A stretch of 64,000 nt of DNA from Haberlea rhodopensis (taxonomy: Eukaryota > Streptophyta > Magnoliopsida > Lamiales > Gesneriaceae): contig CAJQUN010000003.1 of the NCBI GenBank assembly GCA_907163345.1, positions 30,891,879 through 30,955,878 on the forward strand, written 5' to 3'. The first letter of the stretch is position 1. Every line of letters starts with the position of its first letter. Below the pieces are notes generated by a model, which saw only the letters and a program-made list of their open reading frames with translations, made no database searches and was not told the DNA's origin. A program made the position numbers and the translations under genes. This document shows, piece by piece, positions 33,392-44,649 of this stretch.

Positions 33392-34911
33392 TGTGATGAC
33401 CCTAATTTTTGCTCCCCATAAACTTGAGCATTCAATGACCTCACTAACACTCATCCCAATCACCTTAATATCATTTGTTCATGACCTTGACTCAGTTATA
33501 TTTATTAGGAGACCAAAGTCATGGGATTTACAAATCAATCTATTACATTACCCGTTGATAACCTCATTCATTACTTGCTCAAATTAGATAATGTGATGGC
33601 TCATTGAATTACCAAGTTCTAGTGTCTTGCCCCAAATCATGTTAGTCATTCAATGGCCTTGCCAAACCTTGTCATTAGCCATTCAAGGATATTTAAGTGT
33701 CTAGCTCCAATTATGGCATACCATTCAAGTGTCTCACCAACACATTCAATTACCTTGCCCAAAATCATGTCACTAATGGCCTAAACCCATTATTTTTCCT
33801 TATCAATCATGACATTGATGATTATTCAATTGCCTCATGTTAGCCATCATTGCCTTGCTAAAATCATGAAATTAGACATTCAATTATAAGGCCAAAGTTT
33901 TGGAACCTTACCAAATCATGTTATCATTATCTTGCTATCATCATGACATTAGAATGCCAAAGTTTAGGAATTTTAACTAATTTCTCCTACCTTTAAAACA
34001 TCTCACATCCCACCAAAAGAAAAGGCTAGGCTACCAAGTAATATCACACACAAATACACACTTTTTGAAAATTCAAGGAAGAAAGGAAGGGATTTTCATC
34101 ATTTCTCAAACCGGATCTCATCTCCACACGCTTCGAATATTCAATAACAGTAAGTGGATTTTTGCTATGAATATCATTTCGTTTTTGAAACTTTATATAT
34201 GTGTTAAAATTTCAGTTGAACACCAAAATGTATTTTAAAGACCATATTATGAAAGTTTATGAGAAATGCGCATCGAAAGTCGAAGGCTCTGCGGGGGAAT
34301 GCTACGTGTGTAGGAGTCACCACTTGATTCGGCGGGGCAAAGTGCTACATGATGTGGGTGTGCCACATGCATGGGAGTCACCTCTTGATCCTTAAGAGCA
34401 AAGTGCTATGCCACGGGAGCCACCTCTTAATCCCAAGAAGGAGATTATGTGTTTATGTGATGAGGCTCTAGTGTGAGCAATTATGAGTATGTGAATCGAT
34501 CTACTATGTGTTTGATAAAGAGTTATTTGAAAAGCTTTATATGTATGTTTTATCATGTTCAACTGGCTCATGCTTGCTGAGTATTTCCCCAAATACTCAC
34601 CCCTTACCACACCTCCCCAGTTAAGGACGGGGAATAGGTTGAAGATGAAGAACAATACCATTTTTGGGCTGGGATCTACCGAGGAGATTTCAAGAATTTT
34701 ATTACATTACGCTTCCGCAAAACTCTGTTTAAATCTAAGGTGTTTTATGAACAACTTATTCAAGTTGATTTCCAGTTGTAAAGACGATTATTATTTTTAA
34801 TGGAATAAATAGACTGGTTTTTATCATAGATCTGTACACTAGGCTCGTTGATTTTGAATCAATTTTTAGAATCAACGCCGGTGTCATGCGCTCCGGTCTC
34901 GGGGCCTGACA
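33392..34911 (+). mobile_element. Solo Gypsy LTR (1520 bp) with exact target duplication
   Basis: It starts TGTGATGACCC and ends GGGGCCTGACA, like the LTR at 2302-3962. The two also share GACTGGTTTT.ATCATAGATCTGTACAC and other blocks, so they are the same broad family. An exact 5-bp duplication ATGAT flanks it (33387-33391, 34912-34916), and no internal sequence is present. A full element was therefore lost by LTR-LTR recombination. It carries three imperfect units of GGGAGYCACCTCTTGAT...CAAAGTGCTA near 34290-34440. Confidence 0.92.
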
Positions 34912-34916
34912 ATGAT

Positions 34917-36259
34917 GATGTACAAGATAAGAAATAAAAACATTAAAGATGAAGTTGGGGTTGCGACTGTTGAAGAGAAACTTAGAGAGACGCGATTACA
35001 CTAAATTGAACATTTACTTAGAGAACCAATAAATGTCTCATACTCTCAGTTAGGCGATATTTGACCATGACAAATAAATATATTAACCGCAGAAGAGGGG
35101 GACGAAGACTTGATTGACAATGATAAAATATGATAAAATTCTTTTAAATATTATAATTTAGTAGGGGTAGAGCACAATAATCGATTAATTCGACTCATAC
35201 GACTAAATTTGTAGGTCTAATGCAAAAAAAAATATAATAATAAAAACATGATCCTTGCCGACTCATTCTTGCAACTACAATCACATCTTACTATTAGCTC
35301 TTATTTGTCCAACAAAGCATATTTCGAATTATAATCGACTAAATTTCTAGGTTTATTACATGCTGCATTTCTAATCCTATACCCAAGAAGGTAAATGGGG
35401 AGGTTTCCCCTAATTTTCACCCCAAGAAAGGGGGGAAAAACAAGGATAAGAAAAATAGCGCAGGTCACACGATCCATAATGAATGAGTAAAGTGATGTAA
35501 TTGTACTAGACTCGGGTCTAGCCCTCATGTGCAAGTTGGAGATGTTGGAATAATGAAAATGGGTGGATCGCTCATGTGGGCTAACCCGACCCGATCCATT
35601 GATTTGAATGAGAAGTAATTGGAGGGAGTGGTTTTCTATTTGAATGGATAACCTCCTATCATATTAACTTTCATTTCATTCCATAACATAATAAGAAGAA
35701 AAAAAAAGATTCACACAATTTTTGACAATACCAGCTATTAGTTTTTGGTATAATATCAAGTATTCGATCCTACAAAGATATTCCATGATAGGCATCAATC
35801 TCTTATTTGTTGTGGAACTTCTGTCACTGGAGTTATCGATAATTTCGTGCTAAAATTAAGGATCTCTCCACACCCATAAGATATTTAAAAAAGATAGAGG
35901 TAAATTTAGGTAATTATTAGCTAAATATACTCTCATACTTTCCCATATTTCTAATATTTAATGACTTGATTGTGGGAGAGCTTTCACAAAAAGACATTAG
36001 GTGCCCTCTCAATTGTTTCTCTGTGTTTTCATTCTCTTTCCAGCCAAAACAATCATCTGAGATCAAATAAATGTTGCCACAAATCACAATTTGGACCCAT
36101 CATTGGCATGTATCTTCTCTTATTAACTATCATTACTCACGGATAATTTCCTTTTCAATAGCATCAATAAAATTAAGTTCTTAATAAAGGAAGATCGACA
36201 ATCGTATATATGCTATAAATTTTGTAAAAAGTTCACATTTTTAATGCTTCATAAAATGT
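34917..36259. other. Intergenic DNA, 3' flank of the kinase gene
   Basis: AT-rich with no gene or clear repeat. The part just below 36260 should be the 3' untranslated region of the kinase transcript. Confidence 0.45.
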
Positions 36260-39200
36260 TCATCTCCGCCTTGTTCTTTCTTCGTCATCATTCCCCACTT
36301 CCTTACGAAGTGATACAATTTTATTGTTGCCAGTTACTTGGAGATGCAGCGGGGTTGTAACGCGAACAGAACTTGCCTCCTGTAAAGAAAATAGTTAATT
36401 ACTTGAGAAAATTGCACAAAATAGCCTAAAATTAATAAAATATAGATACTGTATCTGAGACAATTTATGAGAAGTGTTCCCCAACTTTTGATTTATCTAA
36501 TTATATCAATAGCATAATGCATGCACTGTATGAGGTAGTGACTAAAATGTGAGAAATGTATTGGAGAGGATAATGCTCACTGTGCCGTAAGGAAATTCAT
36601 CAGCCTCAAGCATGTGTGCAACTTGCCCCATCTTTGGACGTTTGCTGGCATCCATATCTATGCAGCGAAGGCAGAGTAATAGTAGTCTCTTCAAAGATCT
36701 TGGGGGAGGAGGAACTTTAATCAAGGGGTCTACCAACTCTTCGCCACGACGACTCCCTACCATTCCTTTGAACCATTCTACCAAGTTCATCTGAAATTGA
36801 AAAAAAAAAACAGTATTATTGCAGTTATCTTGCATTATGTAAGTTTGATGGGTTGGAAAAGTTGTCATGGACAGAACTTCTCCTGGAGGTCTAGAATAGT
36901 CTATTGGACTCCTCCCCGTAATTAGTTCCATGAGTAGAACTCCGAAGCTGTATACATCATTCCCCTCGTTGAGCATACCCGTGCTTGCGTAGTCAGGGGA
37001 GACATATCTGTGAAAATTTAGCAAAAAGAGTTGATAATGAGCTTTATTCAATGGAGAAGCTAGTAAATACCAGAAAAACACAAACCCAAATGTTCCCATC
37101 ACACGTGTAGTAACATGGCTTTTCTCGGAACCCAATAGTTTGGCAAGTCCAAAATCTGATACTTTTGCGTTCCATTTCCTGTCCAAGAGAATGTTGCTGG
37201 ATTTCACATCACGATGAACAACTTTGGGTTCCAAACCTTCATGTAAGTATGCCAGTCTGTGATAGCATTTGCAAATCCATGTATAAGTAGAATTAAGAAG
37301 GTGAGAAGAGTGGTCAAAAGTACAGATGAAATAGCCGTGGCCCGTGGACTTGAATATCTTTTGTGATGGCAAGTGATTGCCTATGTTGGACTCTCTCCAC
37401 TATAACTTAGTTTATTCGCCAAAGTTGTGAAGGGGACAATAACTTCCCAAAATCTTATCAATAAAATCAATGATCAATTATACACCACAATGGGGAACTG
37501 AAACATCATTCGGTTATACACAAGGAATACTTGCTACAAGAAGTATGATGCCTCACCCTCTTGCCGTCCCAATAGCAATTTTCATCCTGATCTCCCAACC
37601 TAAAGGGCTAAAAGGTCCCACATCACCATGCAACCACTGATCCAAATTGCCATTGTCGATGTACTCATAGACAAGGAACCTGGAGAGAGAAAAAGACATT
37701 AGTAGCGAAAATTCAAGAAGGCATGTCATATCTACGTTGAACCGAAGGCAAGTTAGGTACCTTTGAGCACCTTCTGCACAGTAACCTATCAGACCTACTA
37801 GGTTCTTGTGTCTTACTTTGCCTATGGCTTCAACTTCCACCTTAAACTCCTTCTCTGCCTGCCCCCTGTTGACAATCAGATCAGACATCATAAAGTCGAT
37901 TCAATGCCCAGTACAATCTAATCATCAGGTATCATTTTCTAGAGTTGATTTGTCAATCTCTTAAAGAAAAATAATTATTATGGACAACTTTTATTTTCTC
38001 ATGTCTTCCATAATAATTCAGCTAAGGTATCCACATCGTCAGGACTTGTTTCTATCGAAAGACATTCTTGGTGACGGTTACTTCATACTTTATTGTATAC
38101 TTAACTGTTCTATTTCAAATTTACTTGTAGTGAATTTTTTTTCTAACTGTTCAAATACATAGCTAATGCCAAGTCGGTGACAAAACCTCCTATTAAATCA
38201 AAGTGCATTCTGGGGGCAGGTGAAGAGCAAATGGTGACTTGCACTAAAATGGAAGTAACATGCGGTCATTCCCCACCAGAGACTTGTAACAGCAAACATG
38301 TCGTGGTAACGATTCAGTGATAGAATTTTTTTTCTAACTGTTCAAATACATAGCTAATGCCAAGTCGGTGACAAAACCTCCTATTAAATCAAAGTGCATT
38401 CTGGGGGCAGGTGAAGAGCAAATGGTGACTTGCACTAAAATGGAAGTAACATGCGGTCATTCCCCACCAGAGACTTGTAACAGCAAACATGTCGTGGTAA
38501 CGATTCAGTGATAGAATTTTTTCATCATGAAATTCTATAAAACAGTCAATGTCATTCTTAAGCGACCAAAGACAATTCAACCAAAAATCTTACTTAAGAA
38601 TACCAAATTTTACAAAAAAAATGTACATGGGGAACATGAAAAATTAGAAGGTGTATAGAGTTTAAAAGAGTAATATATGCAAAAGGATAAAGTTAATTGA
38701 AGAAGAAATAAAATAACAGGGTGATATTGCAACAGCACAAATAGTAATTATTAAAAGGTAAAAAGGGTGGGTTAAAGGTTTTTCTATAGATGACTGAGAA
38801 GAACAAGAAGAAATAAAGAAACAAAAGCGACAATTTACTTTACTTTTATTCAATCCCTGGTCAAAAGAGACAACAATCAAGCACTCAATTCGATAAAATT
38901 TAGATCTAAGAAGTTGATTCGATCTGAATTCCGTCCAAAAAATCCTCACCAAACACGCATACGTACAATATTGCTTCAACTAATTCCACATGCATTAGAT
39001 AAGCACTTTAAACAAAAATCTCTATCACGAAATTATCAGTTGAACTTAAAATCGAAATGATCTGTGATTTAAACATGAAATTGTGTCTAACAACCAAAAT
39101 AACCGCATAAACGGAATTTACTATGTACAATATACACAAGTATGAAATAATATGTAATTGCTTCGCGTAATAATAAGTAAAGCCACTGACATGCATCATA

Positions 39201-39889
39201 AGAACTGCCTTCAGCGCAATTATGTGTTGGCAACCAAACTTCATGTTTTTTGTACAATTCTTGTAATCAAGAGCGTTGATAATCATAAAAATAATTCCTG
39301 TATGAACTCACTTGTTGTTTCGAAGATTTTTTACAGCAACTAAAGATCCATCCTGTAAGACGCCTCGATAAACAATACCATAACCTCCTTCCCCAATCAC
39401 ATTCTTACCGGAGAACTGATCCGTTGCAATTTGAAGCTCACTCAAGCTAAACCACCGTCCCCAACCGAAGTTACCCAAACCGTCACTGGAACTCGATTCA
39501 TTGCTTTCCGAACTCCTTTTGTTGCTATCCGTATCAATATCCGTTTCCTTAACCACATCATCAATTAAAAACACTTTGTTTTTATCTCTACCAACTTTAT
39601 CCGGTTCTCCATGATCAAACACTTCACTAACTTCGACTGCTTGTCCTTGATTGGACTCTTTAACCTCTTTGATCTCTTTAGAGACCAGAGGCAAAAGTCC
39701 TGAACTGTGTTTGGCCCCAATACAGCATCGTCTTGAATCCTGTTTCCGGCGAAGGATTAGGAGGATTAAAAGGAAAAGGACGAGAATGAGCACAACTGTG
39801 GTGATTATGATAACGTAGAGCTTCTGACCGAAAATAGAAGTTTCAGATGTGAAAGTGTTGTCGCCGGAGGAACCGCCGGGAACCGCCAT
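36260..39889 (-). CDS. Membrane-anchored receptor-like Ser/Thr kinase (At1g01540/At4g02630-type), 7 exons
   Basis: The exons, from the ATG, are 39889-39312, 37865-37761, 37679-37557, 37256-37086, 37007-36878, 36790-36581 and 36379-36260. All introns are GT-AG, and the exons sum to 1437 bases, 478 residues, in one frame. A short extracellular N-terminus and one membrane segment (about 25-46) precede a Ser-rich acidic linker. The kinase domain has GEGGYGIVYRG (from 166), the ATP-binding lysine in VAVKNL (187), the RD-type loop HRDVKSSNILL (283-293) and DFG (303-305). Where this family normally has an APE-like motif it reads SPDYA (329-333). These kinases act at the plasma membrane and have very short ectodomains; their ligands are mostly unknown. 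The gene looks intact. Confidence 0.92.
38132..38513. repeat. Perfect-looking 191-bp tandem duplication in kinase intron 1
   Basis: 38132-38322 and 38323-38513 carry the same sequence, both beginning GAATTTTTTTTCTAACTG. I see no difference by eye, so the duplication is very recent or an assembly artefact. It does not touch splice sites. Confidence 0.9.
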
Positions 39890-40755
39890 AAATACCGGCG
39901 AGGTAGAACGAATTGGAGTGAGAGCTTTTGCGTGAACATGAAAAATGGCTACCGCTTTTGAATTTAAGAGGCCAAACGGTAGTAAATGCTGTTCTATTAA
40001 AATAATAGTAAATTGGAAAAGTGGGGTCGGGGGACTATAAATAAAGGAAAAATAGGGGGGAATATGACAATAGAGTTAACGGGAAAAATTACTTGGGGTG
40101 AAATGAAATCTGTAAATTTATGAATTGCAGTAAAAAACTAATAACTTTTTAAAACTAAAATAATAATATTAAGATCATAAAATTTTATTATTTAAAAAAA
40201 ATTATTAATTTAAGTATTGAGATCGAAAAAAATATTATTTAAAAAATATTAATTTTTTGCAGATAGCTTAAATAAAAAGTCGATTGGACCCCTATTGACC
40301 TCTATATTGTTTTATTAGTATTGATTAGATATATACTGGTTAATTATATTTTATTAATGATAAAAGGATACACGTGTGATACGAATGATAATTATTTTAT
40401 TTGATATTAGCCGTACATGTTTACATGTATATACAGTTATTTTTTGTATTTGTTACAATAAATACACATAAAAAATACTTTGTATTTTTCATAATGTAGT
40501 TTGTCTTTTATTTATTTGAATTATAAAATATGATTTATTTATTTAATTTTGCTTGTATTTTAATTATTAAGGGAGCTTGTGTTTTTCAAATAAAATAGTT
40601 TTTTTTTGTCTATTTGAATTTTGTTTATATTTAAAATTTGTAATGAAGTTTGATGTATATTTTTGGAATATGTGTTTTATAGTATGAGGCTAGTTTTGGA
40701 ATTGAAAAAATTTGTGAAGTCTGTCACTCAAGTTCTCTTTCTTTGTATATACAAT
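39890..40755. other. Kinase promoter side and AT-rich intergenic DNA
   Basis: This contains the upstream region of the kinase gene (immediately above 39889) and then very AT-rich DNA. I see no other gene or clear repeat. Confidence 0.45.
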
Positions 40756-41873
40756 AGGGTAAAAAGTTGACACATTCTAAGGTACACTCACTTTGTAACA
40801 TTTTACCCAATTTTTCAAAACGTACATTTAATCATCTGAATAATTTTAAATAATATACTTAACATCTTAAACAATATTTGAGAACAATTTTTCTGAATAT
40901 TCCGGCTGCAAATTTCCTCACATATCATGATCGAGAATATGTATGTCTTTTCATGTATTTATACATGATTTAATTGTAAAATTTCTCGATCGTTGGTATA
41001 ATTGTAAAATTTCTATTCATGTATTTTCTGATAAGTATACTCGTAAAATGTCACACCCCGGGCTTATAGTACAACTACTTCGTATCTGTCATCCTCTACG
41101 AAATGGTTAACCCAAATTATTATATCAGTATATTGTAAGCCAATATAAACCACTTTAAACTTTCATCCACAACCAATGGAGAGTATTACAACCACCCCTT
41201 CTTTAGAACGAGACGTCTTCGTCGCAACATAACTCATCGATCCAACGGCAAAGGGAATCTAGAGGTGGCTCCTACAGGTTCAAGAGGTGGCTCCCATCAT
41301 GTAGCACTTTGTCATAAGGTTCAAGAGGTGGCTCCCACACACGTGACACTTTTCCCCACAGATGCACTTTGCCCCTTTATGCTCAAGAAGTGGCTCTCAC
41401 GCACATAGCTCTTTGTCCCGCATATCACTTATCTCATGGTGTTTCCTGTAGTACTGGCTCTGATATCATTCTGTCACACTCCGGGCTCGAGCCCGTACAA
41501 GCGTGACTACACAATGGGCTCATATAACAACTATTTCGTATCTGTTCTCGCTCTACAAAAATGGTTAACCCATGTTGTTATAGAAGTCCAATGTAAGCCA
41601 TTATAAGCCACTTTAAAATTTCATCCACAATCAACGTGGGACAATGGTATTACATAAATTTCCTGTAGAAAATAATACATACCATCGATCGTGGCATGTA
41701 GGATGCACGTGAGGGAATTTGAAGCTATAATATTAAGGAAAATTGTCCATGGATATTGTTTAAGGGGTTAAGTATGCTACTTAAAATTGTTCACTGTGTT
41801 AAGTGCGCGTTTTGAAATGTTTGGGGTGAAGTGTTAAAAGAGGTGAATGTTAGGGGTTGTCTGATTTTTACCC
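40756..41873. mobile_element. Foldback/MITE-like element with inverted arms of about 200 bp, split by a TRIM
   Basis: The left arm (GGGTAAAAAGTTGACA at 40756 on) is inverse to the right arm (complement GGGTAAAAATCAGACA, ending at 41873). Shared blocks continue inward, among them TCAAAACG, ATACTTAAC and TTAAACAATAT, and a GATCGA...TATGTAT block near 40930 and 41690. The similarity is diverged but colinear for about 200 bases per arm. The TRIM at 41049-41654 lies between the arms. I find no convincing target duplication. Confidence 0.6.
41049..41654 (-). mobile_element. TRIM-like miniature LTR retrotransposon, minus strand
   Basis: Two direct copies begin TGTCACAC.CCGGGCT and end TATTACA: 41049-41190 and 41472-41654. 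On the minus strand the right copy is the 5' LTR and is followed by GATATCAGAGCCAG, a primer-binding-like site for initiator tRNA-Met. The left copy is preceded by a polypurine tract AAAGAAGGGGTGG. The interior is only about 280 bp and non-coding. The flanks TAAAA and TAAAT agree in four of five bases, which could be a decayed target duplication. Confidence 0.7.
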
Positions 41874-43251
41874 TTTAAAAAAATTAAATGATACGGTGAG
41901 AAAGTTATTAGTTCTAGTTTCTAACTCTTGCCAATATCTTGATGAACTCTCACGTTACAAATAAAATTTTGAAAATCCTCATTACCTAATCCTATCAAAT
42001 TTTCACCAAAAAGTGATAAAAAATTATTAATAACGACCTATATCTATTCAAAAAAATATTCATCGAATCTAGAATTATATGTTTTGTAGTTTTAAAAATA
42101 AAACATATATATACATATAATATTTTGTTAAATTTTATAAACATGTTTGGGGAGTAATAAATGTTGTGTTTAAGTTATTATAAATTTAAAAAAGATTTGA
42201 GTTAAAATGTTATCATAAAGTATAGTTGTTCTTTCATAAATAAAATAATAATAAATTATAGTTGTTAGTAAAACTATTATCACTTTGTCTTACAAATATA
42301 ATATGAAAAATTAATATAAAGGTAAAAAAATTTATTGATTAAATCAAAATTGCATTTAGTCCCAAACCCATATCAACAAGTAATTATATATTAAAATAAA
42401 AATTTATAAAAAAATCTATATATTTTTGAAAATATATTCTTATTAAGTGGGAGAAAAATAAAAGGAAGAAATTAGCATCCATTATCCCAAAAAGGTCAAA
42501 TCACTCCCCCATTGATTTCATTTTCTAGTTTAATAGGTGATGTGAGATGATCGGAAGACATGAAATTAGCATACATTACCCCCAAAAAAGTCAAAGCACT
42601 CCCCCATTGATTGCGAGCATTCGGCTTGGGGTTAGATGCCTATAAGTTGCTATAGTATGTTCCCCTCTCCCGATTAGGGATGCAGTCACGCCGAAATCTT
42701 AGCTTATAGTTGTTTATAGTTAGTTCTAATCGTACTAAGAGCTACTTGTTGCTTAGTCCTACCTCGATACATACCATTCGATATGGTATACTATGACCTA
42801 CGATGGTCCCATATCAGAAATAGCTCTGATGACAGTGGTCCGTTTAATTAAGAACATGTTGCCGATCAAGGCTCCGGGAAATATTTATAAGAGTAAAGGT
42901 TCCCGTTTTGAGAATAACAAATAAATTTTGAAATTAATTTTTTTAGCTTAGGGATAATGCTAACCTTTTCATTCTATTTTCCAAACCTTTATGATTATTT
43001 ATGTACCAACTTAATCAATACTCATAATTTATGTACCAAAAATGAATTTATGCTCCTATTAATGTATGAGCTTGGTGCTGGTACATGTTAGGCCTTTACT
43101 TTGACAGTTATTACAGGTAGGCCATTGGGAGCTTATGAAGTGTAACTTTATTTTTTTTTAAAGCATAAATATTATATAGATTATATAGGTTGCAAGTTAG
43201 GGTTATTTACTCATATTCTAATATTGGTCAATCAACACTTCACTTGTAACA
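41874..43251. other. Intergenic DNA with a short direct repeat and a GC-richer island
   Basis: GAAATTAGCATCCATTA-type blocks of about 55 bp at 42470-42525 and 42562-42615 are direct repeats ending in CACTCCCCCATTGATT. From about 42615 to 42930 lies sequence of more even composition, unlike its AT-rich flanks. I could not identify it and see no long open frame in it. Confidence 0.4.
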
Positions 43252-43260
43252 TAATTTATA

Positions 43261-44640
43261 GAGATAATTATATCTACATTTCTACTTTGGCCTATTTACA
43301 TAAATCTCTTATCGATTTTAGAAAATTAGAGAGACATCCCTTCATAGTAACAATGTCAAAAATAATTAACGGAATGAGCGAAATGATGTTTTTGCCCCTC
43401 TTGTATATTTAATATAAAATTATCAAAATAGTACATATAGACCCCTTATACTATATAATATAAAATTATCAAAACATTACATATAAACCCCCTATAGTAT
43501 ACTATATAGTATAGCTACACCCCATATTATGTCATATTATTTTTATTTTTTTCTTTTATTTTTTATATTTCTTTTACTTTTGTTTCTCTTTTATTTATTT
43601 CAAAGAATTATTTATTAAATATTTTTAAACTATAAACTAGCTTTCGTATTAATGATAATATTTTAAAACTATTTATATATAAAATTACATTCAAAATTAT
43701 CTATTTGTATTATTATCATATTATCATATCCTTTTTTTGGTAATTATAATGATAAAAAAATCTTGGTTTAGGCCATGATCTTTAATGACAATTATATGTT
43801 TAGGCGTTGACTTTAAATGATATATTTTAGGCCACGATCTTTAATGACAATCGATATTTTATCGAATCTGTTTATTCAATTTAATATAAAAATCAGCCAG
43901 TTCGGTTGGCTGAAAAAATTTTGGTCGGTTGAGTTTTTACAAATTCTGTTCTGATGCTCACCCTAGTTGAACTCGTATTTGGATAATTTGTTTTCAAAAT
44001 TTAGATATTTATCTCGTTCCTCAAATTATGTCATATATTTTTTATCTTTTAAATCATTTATTGAAAAGTACGATCTATATTATCCAATTTTTACGGTATT
44101 TTTTGGCGAACCAATATTTCTTGACGTCAATTTCGAAAATGGCAATCGAACATATTATTGTTTAATTTGACTTTCAATTCGATTTAATTCAAAATATTAG
44201 ACAATGTCCTTATTTTTAATCAAAGTTTTTAAGTGATGTATATATATATGGTATATATTGATATTTTACAAGATTGAATAAAAATGATAAAATTATTAAA
44301 ATTATTAGGAAAATAAAAAAAAGGTTTGAGTAAGTAATAATTATATTTGAAATAAATAATTCAAAAAATAAAATAATTATTTTTATTACGATCACACCCT
44401 CTATAAAATATCATAATTACAAAGAGACCCCCTCTAAAAATTTAGGTTAAAATAGAGGTCAATGTTGAACAGGGGCAATTTGGGTTCATTAAAAATTAGG
44501 GGAGGTTTTTGTAAGGGCCGTTAATTTCACTAATGGTATGACTTGTCTGTAATATTTAACGTAACTGATTTCTGTAATTTTTCAAACCATAGTGAAGGTT
44601 TCTGTAATTACGTCAAAGTCGAGGGGTGTAGATTTATCCG
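43261..44640. mobile_element. Possible MULE-like element, diverged ends, 9-bp target duplication
   Basis: The nine bases TAATTTATA occur exactly on both sides (43252-43260 and 44641-44649). The ends are inverse in a diverged way: GAGATAATTATATCTACA on the left and, in complement, CGGATAAATCTACACC on the right. Both then share a CTTTG motif, ATTTACA/AATTACA, and ATTAACGG further in. The interior is very AT-rich without coding. The flanking duplication is itself AT-rich, so chance is not excluded. Confidence 0.4.
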
Positions 44641-44649
44641 TAATTTATA

